Assembly (NCBI GenBank): GCA_947494195.1
Contig: CANLUC010000006.1
Location: 32,380-96,379 of the forward strand
Source: an uncultured Nesterenkonia sp.
GTDB taxonomy: Bacteria; Actinomycetota; Actinomycetes; Actinomycetales; Micrococcaceae
DNA: 64,000 nucleotides
Direction of reading: 5' to 3'
The notes beneath the pieces were generated by a model. It ran no database searches, was not told the DNA's origin, and saw nothing but the letters and a program-made list of their open reading frames with translations. The position numbers were made by a program, and so were the translations under genes. Positions 53,645 through 62,498 of the stretch are shown here, in pieces; the first letter of the stretch is position 1; every line of letters begins with the position of its first letter.

Positions 53645-55711
53645 GTGAAGAATTTGAGTCGTATTGGTCGCCCGTCGGTGTGGTGGTTCGTTCTCGCGGG
53701 TCTGCTCGCAGCGGTGCTCGCTACCGTGACCGGACTGCTGATAACCGGTGCCTCCGCTCCGAGCTCCCTGGCCGATCCTGGCCCGGTGGTGCGGTGGGGC
53801 ACACCGATCGTGACAGTACTCCTGAACCTGACGGCGACGGTGGCCATCGGAGCCTTCTTCCTTTGTGCCTTTGTTCTTCCCCGACGGCACCCGGAGATCA
53901 ACGGCCAGCCCCACACCGGTGGCGCTATCGGGGCTCCGGAATCCGCTGCTGGCTCCGGGAAAGAGCCAGTGGGGGGCGCCTGGCGTTTCGCCGCCGGCAT
54001 CGGAATGTTCGCCGTGATCCTCTGGGTCCCGACACAGCTGGCGCACTTGATCCTGACCCACCTCGCGGCCCTTGGCACGGAGATCGGCAGCGTCTCCTAC
54101 ATGGAGCACCTGGTGCAGTACGTCACCGAGATCGACGCGGGACGCATCCTTGTCGTGGGAGCGTTGATAGTCGTCCTGGCCTCCGCGGTCGCGGTCACGG
54201 TCACTGGGTACACCTCAGCTGCTGTGACCGTGTTGTTTGGAGTGCTGGCCCTGGTGCCGCTGGCCCTGACCGGTCACGCCGCAGGAGCAGCCAATCACCA
54301 ACTGGCGGTGACTGCCATCTGGTTGCACGTGGTCGGGGTCACGATCTGGGCCGGCGGTCTGGCGGTGCTATGCCTAGTGTCACCGCGCACCGGTCCAACC
54401 CTTGGCGCTGTGGTGCAGCGCTATTCACAGGTGGCCCTGTGGTGCTTTGTCCTGGTGGCCGTCTCGGGCATCACCAGTGCCTGGATCCGGCTGCAGAGCG
54501 TGACGGACCTGGTCACAACGACCTATGGCTGGTTGCTGCTGATCAAAATCGTGTTGACCCTGGTGCTGGGTGTGGCCGGGTGGTGGCACCGCCGAGTGAC
54601 GATCCCGGCGATCGGCAGACACGCGGTCGCCTCCCAGGCCGACGTCGGTTCTGAAGGCAAGCCCCGTCAGGTCCGGGGTTGGGCGTTCTGGCGATTGGCC
54701 GGTGTGGAGGTGCTGGTCATGGGCGCCGTCATGGGAGTTGCCGGGGCTCTAGGCTCTTCGGCACCGCCCATCCCCCAGGAACCTGCTCCCACCGATTCAG
54801 GGTTGGCCTTCTTCCTGACTGGCAGCCCGGTGCCACCACCGCCGACGGTGCTGAGCTACCTCAGCCACTGGCGACCGGATCTGATGCTGGGACTGCTCAG
54901 CGTCGCCGCCGTCCTGATCTACCTGCGCTGGGTGGCGCGTCTGCGTCGGCGCGGCGAGATCTGGGCTCCGGGTCGTACCGCCAGCTGGATCCTCGGCTGG
55001 GCGCTGTTCTACTGGTTAACCAACGGAGGCCCCAGCGTGTACGGCGCGGTCATGTTCAGCGGATACGCGCTGCAACTGCTGACAATCACTGCGGTAGTGC
55101 CCATTTTTCTGGTGCACGGAGCTGGCCCCACACTGGCGTTGCAGGCGTTGCCCCCACGCCAGGACGGCTCCTATGGTCCCCGGGAATGGATTTTGCACCT
55201 GACTCGATCACCCAGAGTGAGTGCCTTGGCCCATCCGATGCTGCTGGCGGGGATTCTGGGTGGGTCCCTGCTGGTGCTGTTCCTCACTCCGCTGTTAGAC
55301 CTCACGGCAGGAAGCTATTTCGCTCGCGCTGCCCTGGTGGTGTACCTGTTGCTGATCAGCGGGGCCTTCATCCAGGCTGTCACCAACGCGCCCGGTCATC
55401 GTCAGACTACTTATCCTGGGCGATTGCTTGCTCTAGGAGTGGCACTGGCCTGCTACGCCGTTCTGGGATTCGGCATCATTTCCCAGACCGGACTGCTTTC
55501 GGTGGACTACTTCGCACAGATGGGGCTGCCCTGGATGGACAATGCTCTGTCCGACCAAGACTTGGGAGGCATGATCGTCCTTGGCGTTGGGGGCGCAAGC
55601 ATCGTGGCTCTAACTCTCGGGGCCACAGCCACTCGGCGTTCACCTGCCCGGACAGCATCAACGTCGCACCCTGTGCCCGTCCCCAGCGACAGGGGTGCAT
55701 CTAGTGATTGA
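53645..55711 (+). CDS. Fused CopD / CtaG (cytochrome c oxidase assembly) membrane protein
   Basis: A 688-residue membrane protein of the fused type common in actinobacteria. The N-terminal half (residues 1-345, about eight helices) is a CopD domain with HAAGAANHQLAVTAIWLHVVGVTIWAGGLAVLC, whose histidines handle copper. The C-terminal half (380-660) is a caa3_CtaG domain with HWRPDLMLGLLSVAAVLIYLRWV and YFAQMGLPWMDNALSDQDLGGMIVLG. It probably passes copper inward to cytochrome oxidase Cu(B). GTG 53645 is the only plausible start. It is divergent from copC with 234 bases between. Confidence 0.92.
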   Translation: MKNLSRIGRPSVWWFVLAGLLAAVLATVTGLLITGASAPSSLADPGPVVRWGTPIVTVLLNLTATVAIGAFFLCAFVLPRRHPEINGQPHTGGAIGAPESAAGSGKEPVGGAWRFAAGIGMFAVILWVPTQLAHLILTHLAALGTEIGSVSYMEHLVQYVTEIDAGRILVVGALIVVLASAVAVTVTGYTSAAVTVLFGVLALVPLALTGHAAGAANHQLAVTAIWLHVVGVTIWAGGLAVLCLVSPRTGPTLGAVVQRYSQVALWCFVLVAVSGITSAWIRLQSVTDLVTTTYGWLLLIKIVLTLVLGVAGWWHRRVTIPAIGRHAVASQADVGSEGKPRQVRGWAFWRLAGVEVLVMGAVMGVAGALGSSAPPIPQEPAPTDSGLAFFLTGSPVPPPPTVLSYLSHWRPDLMLGLLSVAAVLIYLRWVARLRRRGEIWAPGRTASWILGWALFYWLTNGGPSVYGAVMFSGYALQLLTITAVVPIFLVHGAGPTLALQALPPRQDGSYGPREWILHLTRSPRVSALAHPMLLAGILGGSLLVLFLTPLLDLTAGSYFARAALVVYLLLISGAFIQAVTNAPGHRQTTYPGRLLALGVALACYAVLGFGIISQTGLLSVDYFAQMGLPWMDNALSDQDLGGMIVLGVGGASIVALTLGATATRRSPARTASTSHPVPVPSDRGASSD

Positions 55712-56001
55712 GGCCGATTCTGGAGAAGTCTCCCCGGCTGCACCACTCTCGTAGTTGGACTCGCAACAGGTACCGGGTAGAGCTGCGACGCAGATCTCGA
55801 GGCTGGATCAAGACCCGCTTCAATACGGGCGCCAGGAGCTAAGTTGCGACCATCAGGAAACGACCTTGATCACTGCACAGTGACCCGGGTGGGCACGGAT
55901 GTACGCGCCCCATGGTCGTTGACCGGTCACGTACTAGGGTTCTTGAGTAACTCCACGAAGACATAGCTCTGCGTCTCAGGCTCTCTCATCGAGGTCGATG
56001 G

Positions 56002-56703
56002 TCATCCTTCATCGGCGCCGAGAGGGGTATGTCCGGGCTGGGGGAGCACCCAGAGAGCTGCTGCGTCAGAGGTGAGTATTGTGATCGACCCGTGGTCGGG
56101 GGTGGTGCAGATAGTGGTCGCGTCCGGATCACGGTGGGTGACGTGGATGATGGTGCCCGGAGAGAGATGGTGATCGCGAAGGTTCTTCAGTCGCTCCGGG
56201 TTGGCGTCGGAGACCCGGCAGATCTCGTAGGATCCCACTTCAGCGCTGTCGAGCCGGATCGAGTGCGGAGGACGGTGGGTGTGGCCGGTTGCCGTGGGGA
56301 TGGGGTCCCCGTGCGGGTCCTGATCTGGGTGTCCTAAGACCGTGTCGATGCGCTCAATCATCATGTCAGAGACAGCGTGTTCAAGACGTTCGGCCTCATC
56401 GTGGACCTCCTCCCATCGGTAATCCAAGACAGTGACGAGAAAAGACTCCAGTAATCGATGCCGACGGACCATGGCCACCGCGTATTCGCGCCCGGTCGAG
56501 GTCAGGGTCACCGGCCGGTAGGGCTGGTGGTCGACGAGCCCCTGGGTGGCTAGTCGCTTAATCGTGTCGCTGACGTTGGGTGCACTGGTGCCGAACCGGT
56601 GAGCCAGGGCTGTGGTGGTGATCGGCGGCTCACCCCATTCGATGGCGGACCAGATTGCCTTGAGATAGTCCTGGGTGACCGGGGTGATCTCGGATAGGTC
56701 CAC
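56002..56703 (-). CDS. mntR: DtxR/MntR family metal-dependent repressor
   Basis: A 233-residue regulator of the DtxR family. The winged helix-turn-helix is ITTTALAHRFGTSAPNVSDTIKRLATQGLVDHQPY. The dimerisation and metal-binding domain has HRLLESFLVTVLDYRWEEVHDEAERLEHAVSDMMIERID, with the conserved glutamate and histidine ligands, followed by GHPDQDPHGDPIP. A C-terminal SH3-like (FeoA) domain occupies residues 150-225. Manganese or iron activates binding to DNA. It lies 48 bases behind mntH on the same strand with GAGAGGAG before GTG 56703, so it most likely represses that transporter. Confidence 0.92.
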   Translation of the reverse strand: MDLSEITPVTQDYLKAIWSAIEWGEPPITTTALAHRFGTSAPNVSDTIKRLATQGLVDHQPYRPVTLTSTGREYAVAMVRRHRLLESFLVTVLDYRWEEVHDEAERLEHAVSDMMIERIDTVLGHPDQDPHGDPIPTATGHTHRPPHSIRLDSAEVGSYEICRVSDANPERLKNLRDHHLSPGTIIHVTHRDPDATTICTTPDHGSITILTSDAAALWVLPQPGHTPLGADEG

Positions 56704-56751
56704 GGTCTGCTCCTCTCTTAGCTCTGGAGAATGCGGGGCCAGGCGCGGTGG

Positions 56752-58011
56752 TTAACCCTGGCCGGTGACGGTGAGCCCGATCAGGGCCACGTTGAGCGCC
56801 ACGATGAGGAAAACCACCATCCAGGTGACCACCTGCAGCAGGAAGCGATTGGTAAAGGTGCCCATCAGTTCGCGATCGCTACTTAGCTTGACGAGCGGGA
56901 TCAGAGCGAAAGGGATCCCGATGCTCAAGACCACCTGAGACAGTACCAGCGCCCAGGTCGGTTCCACCCCGGCCGCGATAACGACCAGTGCGGGGATCAG
57001 TGTGATGGCACGCCTGGTGGTCTGCGGGATGTGACGGTGTAACAGGCCCCCCATGATGGTGGAGCCTGCGTAGCAGCCCACTGAGGTCGAGGCCAGGCCT
57101 GAGGCCAGAAGCCCGATCCCGAACCCCACCCCGATCACCGGGCCCAAGGCGGCGGTGATCGCCGTGTGCGCCCCCTCGATGCTGTCGGTACCTGGCACTC
57201 CGGCCAGGCTCGAGGCGGCCAGCAGTAGCATCGCGATGTTCACCGAACCGGCCACCAGCAGCGACAGCACCACATCCCACCGAGTCGCTACCAATAGCCT
57301 CGGCAGTGCCGCCGTCGGCGGGGGTCGGCCGTGGCGATCCCGCGCCAAGGAGGAATGGGCGTAGATGGCGTGCGGCATGACAGTGGCTCCCAGCATGCTC
57401 GCGGCCAGCAGCACCGTCTGGGCACCTTCGAAGCGCGGCGCCACCCCTGCGGCGGCTTCGGACCAGGAAACCGAGCCGAAGAACAGCCCCGAAACGAAAC
57501 CGATGGTGATGATTACCAGCAATCCGACCACGACGAACTCGAAAGGTCGCTGCCCGCGCCTGGATTGGATCACCAACAGCAGCATGGACGCCACTCCGAC
57601 GATCAGCCCGCCGGCCAGCAAGGGGATGCCGAAAAGGATATGCAGGGCGATCGCCCCTCCGAGCACTTCGGCTAAGTCGGTGGCCGCGGCTACCAACTCG
57701 GCCTGCACCCAATAGGCCAGCCGGCGGCGTCGTGGCAGCCGCCGACCTAGAAGCTCGGGCAGTGAGGCGCCTGTGACCAGTCCGAGTTTGGCTGAGAGGT
57801 ACTGCACGAGAACTGCCATGAGGTTGGCCGCCACGAGAACCCACACCAGCAAGTACCCATACTGGGCGCCGGCGGTCAGGTTCACTGCGACGTTGCCGGG
57901 ATCCACGTAGGCAACTGCGGCCACGAAGGCCGGCCCCAACAGCCATGGCAGCGGCTGACGGCGGACCCATTCCTCGCTAGGGGAGACCGTTTCGGCCCGC
58001 CCGGTGTTCAC
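56752..58011 (-). CDS. mntH: Nramp family Mn(II)/Fe(II) transporter
   Basis: A 419-residue proton-coupled importer with eleven helices. The metal-binding DPGN of helix 1 is in AAVAYVDPGNVAVNLTAGAQYGY and the helix 6 motif is GATVMPHAIYAHSSLARDRHG, both intact. It imports manganese, protecting against oxidative stress. The start is GTG 58011, five bases after GGAG; an inverted repeat covers this ribosome site. The DtxR-type gene follows as the second cistron. The hydrophobic pattern and length agree with the family. Confidence 0.94.
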   Translation of the reverse strand: MNTGRAETVSPSEEWVRRQPLPWLLGPAFVAAVAYVDPGNVAVNLTAGAQYGYLLVWVLVAANLMAVLVQYLSAKLGLVTGASLPELLGRRLPRRRRLAYWVQAELVAAATDLAEVLGGAIALHILFGIPLLAGGLIVGVASMLLLVIQSRRGQRPFEFVVVGLLVIITIGFVSGLFFGSVSWSEAAAGVAPRFEGAQTVLLAASMLGATVMPHAIYAHSSLARDRHGRPPPTAALPRLLVATRWDVVLSLLVAGSVNIAMLLLAASSLAGVPGTDSIEGAHTAITAALGPVIGVGFGIGLLASGLASTSVGCYAGSTIMGGLLHRHIPQTTRRAITLIPALVVIAAGVEPTWALVLSQVVLSIGIPFALIPLVKLSSDRELMGTFTNRFLLQVVTWMVVFLIVALNVALIGLTVTGQG

Positions 58012-58014
58012 GAC

Positions 58015-58037
58015 ATCTCCATCATGGTCATGGAGAT
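58015..58037 (-). promoter_or_regulatory. Dyad over the mntH ribosome-binding site
   Basis: ATCTCCAT and ATGGAGAT form perfect 8-bp inverted arms separated by seven bases, four bases upstream of the mntH GTG. One arm contains the mntH Shine-Dalgarno GGAG. It could be an operator for the DtxR-type regulator or a hairpin that hides the ribosome site; the sequence does not match the classical DtxR box. Confidence 0.5.
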
Positions 58038-58156
58038 TTAAGGTACACGAACTTTCAGGAGAATGGGAGCGCTGACGCGAGAGGGCGCGTTTCTATTTAG
58101 ACCTGGCGGGTTCAGGTCCTCTTGAGAACCTCTCAGGGGGACTTGGCATCGAGTCT

Positions 58157-58375
58157 TTAGTGGCGGGATGTCCGCCGTAGCTCTTCCAGGACGGGTTCAT
58201 CCAGTGCTCCCGGCGCTTGCCCGGAGCCCCGCTGTGGTGCCTCTTGACGCACCTGCGCCTCGGCATCCCGCTCACTGCGGTCCGCGCGGAAGATGGCACG
58301 CATGGCCATCCAGAAGACCAGTCCCACTCCTATGGAAGGAGCAAGAACCTCAAAATACATTAAGAAGTTGTCCAT
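58157..58375 (-). CDS. Small conserved membrane protein
   Basis: A 72-residue protein. The N-terminus MDNFLMYFEVLAPSIGVGLVFWMAMRAIFRADRSERDAEAQ is one helix followed by a basic/acidic cytoplasmic part, a pattern seen in many small Micrococcales membrane proteins (helix, then RAIxRADRxER). The tail is Pro/Gln-rich and variable. AGGA lies a few bases before ATG 58375. It stands alone upstream of mntH on the same strand. The function is unknown; the other ORFs overlapping it look like shadows. Confidence 0.65.
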   Translation of the reverse strand: MDNFLMYFEVLAPSIGVGLVFWMAMRAIFRADRSERDAEAQVRQEAPQRGSGQAPGALDEPVLEELRRTSRH

Positions 58376-59274
58376 TGTATTCCTAGCTGTACTGAATGTT
58401 TCTGCGAGAGAAGTGATTTATTTAAGATCTTCACACTTCGGTGTGGGTCTCCCGCTTAGGTGGATCTGGGGGCTTCGGCGTGTCCGCCTGAAGCTCTTGC
58501 CAGGATACGTGACTGGTAGTTGGTCGGGCTCCGGCAGCCGCGCGGCCACTGCCAGGTCGAAGTTGCTCCCCGCGTCGCGAGCATTCTCCATGGTCTCTCA
58601 GTTCAGAATTTTGCGTGCAGTTCCTTCTCCACCCAGCCCGCGACGATCTGTTCCAGGCGCTGCTGTCGATGACGCGTGAATACTGGTCACCTTGCCACGC
58701 GATGAGTACCCATTTTTGGGGAGTCGTCGACACAGGCACCGCTGATTCCTCCTGACATCCACGACTGGCCCTTGCGTCGCGGCAGTAGATGTTGTGGTCA
58801 CCGCCTGCAAGCCGGTCGGCTTGCGGGCATGCGTCCTCCAATTGAGGACTCAGTGCACGCTGAGGGATCGGCTCACGGGCAGTGGGAGGGGCCCGTGCGC
58901 TTCGAGATCGCTGACGCGTCTCTGTGATTGAGGCACCAGTGTTGGCGGTGAAAGTTGTGGCGCGTGTCGGTGCGCCCTCTAGCAATGAGTGTCCAGCGGG
59001 TATGGGCCCTCAGGTCCCACGTATTGGAGGCATGCTTTCTTGAGCCAGATTTCGGGACAGCGCTGTGCTGAAGCCTCCGATGCAGGAAGCTATCTGCGAG
59101 GCCCGTCTCAGAAACAAGGAACTGGGACGATTCTGAAAGGCCCGAGTGGAGCAGAGCCGTGGAGAATCTCACAAGAGCCCCTCTCCCAGAAGCAGCGGGT
59201 GTCCAACGTGAAAGCGGGTCACGTGGGAGAAACACGACACCTGCAGAATAAGGAGTGAAAGGTAGGTACAAGAC
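58376..59274. other. Long non-coding or degraded stretch
   Basis: About 900 bases without a gene I can support. ORFs exist on both strands (for example 58431-58985 and 58873-59271 minus), but they lack ribosome sites, membrane or domain patterns and convincing codon use, and they overlap one another. The part just before the SMR gene (59220-59270) carries a purine-rich leader (AAGGAGTGAAAGGTAGG). I looked for a guanidine riboswitch of class I, II or III, expected for this exporter type, and found no conserved core. The stretch may contain decayed genes. Confidence 0.45.
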
Positions 59275-59625
59275 ATGCTCGCTTGGATCGCCCTGGTATT
59301 CGCCGGGCTGATGGAAATCATCTACGCCGCGGCGTTGGAGAGATCAGAAACCTTCACTCGCCTGTGGCCCTCGGTTGTTTTCGTTGTTGCCGTGGCATTG
59401 AGTATGGGAGGCCTCGCCTACTCAATCCGCACCATTCCTCTTGGGACCGCTTACGCCGTCTGGGTCGGCATCGGAGCCGTGGGCACCGTGATCTACGGAA
59501 TGGTCGCGCTCGATGAGCCGGCGACCGCGCTGCGCATGGGATGCATAGCACTGATCGTCATTGGGATCGTAGGGCTGAACCTGCTTCACGTCAGCTCAAC
59601 TGGCGAACCCCACGCCGCCCTCTAA
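59275..59625 (+). CDS. SMR family exporter, SugE/Gdx-like
   Basis: A 116-residue membrane protein with four helices. The essential glutamate is in FAGLMEIIYAAALERSETFTRLWPS, and the second half has SIRTIPLGTAYAVWVGIGAVGTVIYGMV, the standard SMR signature. The wording around the glutamate (MEIIYAAALERSETFTR) and the GT-rich turns resemble SugE/Gdx guanidinium exporters more than the EmrE drug exporters. It is a dimeric proton antiporter. It is monocistronic, preceded by AAAGGTAGG, with no riboswitch that I can recognise. Confidence 0.9.
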   Translation: MLAWIALVFAGLMEIIYAAALERSETFTRLWPSVVFVVAVALSMGGLAYSIRTIPLGTAYAVWVGIGAVGTVIYGMVALDEPATALRMGCIALIVIGIVGLNLLHVSSTGEPHAAL

Positions 59626-59841
59626 GACCAGGCCACCTTGTAAGGCTGCGCTGACAGGACTGCCTCGAGCTCCACGGCACTGCCCTGGTGTCCACGACGT
59701 CGCAGGCCCGTTGTTGGTTCTTGACCCACAGCGGAGCAGCGTCTGTTTTCTCGCTGCGCCAGGACACATCGGCATCGGGGGCGGCCCACGTGCCCTGAAC
59801 TCGATTCCCTGAGCACAGAGCTCTCCGGGGGATATCGTGAC

Positions 59842-60696
59842 GTGGTGACCTCCTCACCCACCCCGATCGATTCTTCGGCGCGGTCGTTGCCCCTGGCATT
59901 CCTCGTCGGTGCCGTCGTCGGGACCATGGGTGGGTTGATCGGGCTCGGAGGCGCAGAGTTTCGGCTGCCGCTGCTGATCGGGGTCTTCGGCTTCTTCGCT
60001 CTCCACGCGGTGATTTTGAACAAGGCCATGAGTCTGGTCGTCGTCGCGACCGCAATCCCGGCCCGGCTGATGGTCATGCCCCTGGATCAGGTCGGGCCGC
60101 ACTGGTACATCGTGGTGAACCTGCTGATCGGAACCTTCATCGGCGCATGGGTCGGGGCGACCTGGGCGACGAAGATCGCTTCACACACCCTCTACCGGGT
60201 CCTGGGTGCTCTGCTTCTCTTCATCGCGGTGCTCTTAGCTGTGACCCACCTTTGGGCCACGCCTTCCCTGGATCTGGTCATCGGTGTCCAATGGGCTGCC
60301 GGGATAGTGGCAGGGTTTGTCATCGGGATCGTGGCCGCGCTGATGGGTGTCGCGGGCGGGGAGCTGCTGATCCCCACCCTGGTTCTTCTCTACGGGATTG
60401 ATATCAGAACGGCCGGGACCCTGTCTCTGTTGGTGTCTTTGCCCACGATGCTGGTCGCGTTCGCACGATATAGCCGTGATGACAGTTTCGGGGTGCTCCG
60501 AAGACATCCGCGTTTCTTGATCGCGATGACTCTTGGCTCGATCACCGGTACCTTCATCGGCGCAGTGCTCGCCGGGGTGGTGCCTGTCTCGGTGATCGTG
60601 CCCTTGTTGGTCGCGCTTCTAGTCTTCTCCGCGTGGAAAGTCTGGAACCACAAGGAACCACCCACCCAGGCGGCCCAGAACTCGGCGCCGGCCTGA
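59842..60696 (+). CDS. TauE/SafE family permease
   Basis: A 284-residue membrane protein with about eight helices in two repeats. The first repeat starts FLVGAVVGTMGGLIGLGGAEFRLPLLIGVFG and the second starts GFVIGIVAALMGVAGGELLIPTLVLLYGI, the GxGGGxxxxP-like signature of sulfite or organosulfur exporters. Both signatures are slightly altered (GLGGAEFRLP, GVAGGELLIP). The start GTG 59842 lies in a good context. It is convergent with modC, whose substrate molybdate is an oxyanion like sulfite, but the real substrate cannot be read from sequence. Confidence 0.88.
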   Translation: MVTSSPTPIDSSARSLPLAFLVGAVVGTMGGLIGLGGAEFRLPLLIGVFGFFALHAVILNKAMSLVVVATAIPARLMVMPLDQVGPHWYIVVNLLIGTFIGAWVGATWATKIASHTLYRVLGALLLFIAVLLAVTHLWATPSLDLVIGVQWAAGIVAGFVIGIVAALMGVAGGELLIPTLVLLYGIDIRTAGTLSLLVSLPTMLVAFARYSRDDSFGVLRRHPRFLIAMTLGSITGTFIGAVLAGVVPVSVIVPLLVALLVFSAWKVWNHKEPPTQAAQNSAPA

Positions 60697-60750
60697 TCAT
60701 CCTCACCAGGCGCTGGCGCGACGATCCTCACCGGGCACCGGGCTTCATCC

Positions 60751-61833
60751 TTACGGCACCCTGATGGTGTGGCAGTGCTCGATGGGCACCTCCACGCTCA
60801 CCAGTTCCCCCAGGTGGCGCATGCTCTGAGCCCCGGAGCCTAACGCGTAGGCGGTGACCACCGGATCGGTGTCCAGGTGGATCTGATGCAGCGCTCCGCG
60901 TTCCTTGGTCTGGGAGACCCGGGCGGTGAACCGATTGACCACTTCTCGGGAATTAGGACCTGCACCTGCGGCGGTGAGGGTGACGTTTTCCGCCCGGACA
61001 CACACCGCCACCGACTCTCCCAGCGCGAGCCCCTCAGGGTTGTGAGTGACCAGAGACAGCCCTCCGGCTTGTACCTCGATGGTGTCCCCACGATCCGCGG
61101 TGACGTGACCGGGGAGAATGTTCTCCACCCCCACCGCCCGGGCGGCGGACACCGTGGCCGGATGGTTGAAGACCTCACCCACACCTCCGACCTGCTGCAC
61201 CGCCCCGTCCACTAGGCTCACCATCCGATCTGCTAAAGCCCAGGCCTCGGCACGGTCATGAGTGACCAACAGCGCAGGAGTCCCGGTCTCTAACAGGATC
61301 TGCCGCAGCTCCCCGCGCAGCTGATCACGGGTCGGAGCATCCAGGGCGCTGAAGGGTTCATCCAGGAGCAGCAGCTTCGGTGCACTGGCCAGCGCCCGGG
61401 CCAGTGCGACCCGCTGGGCCTCCCCACCGGAGAGGCTCCTGGTGTCCCGGCCGAGCAGATGCTCAGCCCGAGCATTCTTCAGCGCCCTCCGGAGGTGTTC
61501 CTCGCGCAGAGCCCGCGGTAGTTTCCCCATCCCGTAGACCACATTCGCGGCCACCGAAAGGTGCGGAAACAGGGCATGGTCTTGGAAGAGGTAGCCGACG
61601 CCGCGGTGTCGGACCGCAACTGTGCGCCGGCCCTCATGCCACACCTCATCTCCCAAGGCGACCCGTGACCCCTCCCCAAGGTGAACCAGACCGGCGATGC
61701 AGCGCAGCAGGGTGGTCTTCCCCGCCCCTGAGGGTCCGAACACCACAGTGACCGGTGCCTCTCGCTCCAGCGGGATGGACAGGTGTACGTCCAGGACCTG
61801 GTGGCGTATCCGGGCGCTTAGATCCTTGGCCAT
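60751..61833 (-). CDS. modC: Molybdate ABC transporter ATPase
   Basis: A 360-residue ATPase started at ATG 61833; the track merges it with a shifted frame of modB. Walker A is FGPSGAGKTTLL, the Q-loop YLFQDHALFPHLSV, the signature LSGGEAQRVALARAL, Walker B LLLLDEPFSAL and the switch LLVTHDRAEA. A C-terminal TOBE domain (residues 290-355) can sense molybdate. It powers the ModB channel. It overlaps modB by 16 bases and is the last gene of the modA-modB-modC unit. The gene order and C-terminal TOBE are typical of molybdate and tungstate importers. Confidence 0.93.
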   Translation of the reverse strand: MAKDLSARIRHQVLDVHLSIPLEREAPVTVVFGPSGAGKTTLLRCIAGLVHLGEGSRVALGDEVWHEGRRTVAVRHRGVGYLFQDHALFPHLSVAANVVYGMGKLPRALREEHLRRALKNARAEHLLGRDTRSLSGGEAQRVALARALASAPKLLLLDEPFSALDAPTRDQLRGELRQILLETGTPALLVTHDRAEAWALADRMVSLVDGAVQQVGGVGEVFNHPATVSAARAVGVENILPGHVTADRGDTIEVQAGGLSLVTHNPEGLALGESVAVCVRAENVTLTAAGAGPNSREVVNRFTARVSQTKERGALHQIHLDTDPVVTAYALGSGAQSMRHLGELVSVEVPIEHCHTIRVP

Positions 61834-62492
61834 GTGGTCCGTCCCTTGCTGTTGAGCCCATAGGTCAGCCCGAGTACGACGACGGAGAAGAGCAGCAGCC
61901 ACAGGCTGGTGGTGGCTGCGGTGTCGTAGTCGAAGGCCTGGACGCTGTCGTAGATGGAGATCGCGATGGTGCGGGTCTCCCCGGGAATGTTGCCACCGAC
62001 CATGAGCACCACCCCGAACTCTCCGATGGTGTGGGCGAATGTCAGCACTGCGGCGGTTGTGATCCCGGTGCGCGAAAGCGGCAGCACCACCCGCACGATC
62101 GTGGACGCCCAGGATCGGCCCAGGACGGTGGAGGCCTCGAGCAGGCGTCGATCCACCCCGACGAAGGCGGCCACCATCGGTTGTACCGCGAAGGGCAGGC
62201 TGTAGATCACCGAGGCGATGAGCAGCCCGTTGAAGGAAAACGCCAACGGGGACCCGGTCAGCTCGGTCCACCACCGCCCGATCGGAGACTGATTGCCTAA
62301 CGCGACCAGCACGTAGAACCCCAGCACCGTGGGGGGCAGCACCAGCGGCAGCGCGACCACGGCTTCGATGAGCGCGGTCCAGCGCTGGTGTGAATACGCT
62401 AACCAGGCCGCCAGCGGCACTGCCAGGATTATGAGGATCAGCGTCGTGAGCATTGCCAGCCGGATGCTGAGCTCCACTGCGGCCCAATCCAT
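61818..62492 (-). CDS. modB: Molybdate ABC transporter permease
   Basis: A 224-residue permease with five to six helices. AAWLAYSHQRWTALIEAVVALPLVLPPTVLGFYVLVALG near the N-terminus is characteristic of ModB/CysT-type permeases. The cytoplasmic loop RRLLEASTVLGRSWASTIVRVVLPLSRTGI is the EAA motif that meets ModC. AHTIGEFGVVLMVGGNIPGETRTIAISIYD follows, also conserved in ModB. It starts seven bases behind modA and overlaps modC. Oxyanion specificity is inferred from the neighbours. Confidence 0.94.
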   Translation of the reverse strand: MDWAAVELSIRLAMLTTLILIILAVPLAAWLAYSHQRWTALIEAVVALPLVLPPTVLGFYVLVALGNQSPIGRWWTELTGSPLAFSFNGLLIASVIYSLPFAVQPMVAAFVGVDRRLLEASTVLGRSWASTIVRVVLPLSRTGITTAAVLTFAHTIGEFGVVLMVGGNIPGETRTIAISIYDSVQAFDYDTAATTSLWLLLFSVVVLGLTYGLNSKGRTTWPRI

Positions 62493-62498
62493 TCCGGG

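Noticed and set aside
58431-59271. Minus strand ORFs of 184 and 132 residues
   Set aside because: They overlap one another in different frames, lack ribosome sites and show no conserved pattern.
59050-59274. Guanidine riboswitch before the SugE/Gdx-like gene
   Set aside because: Expected from the gene type, but none of the conserved cores of guanidine-I, -II or -III RNAs could be found.
60751-62487. 578-residue single ORF over modC and modB
   Set aside because: Only the part from residue 219 on (ATG 61833) is ModC. The upstream part is a shifted frame of modB and encodes nothing recognisable.
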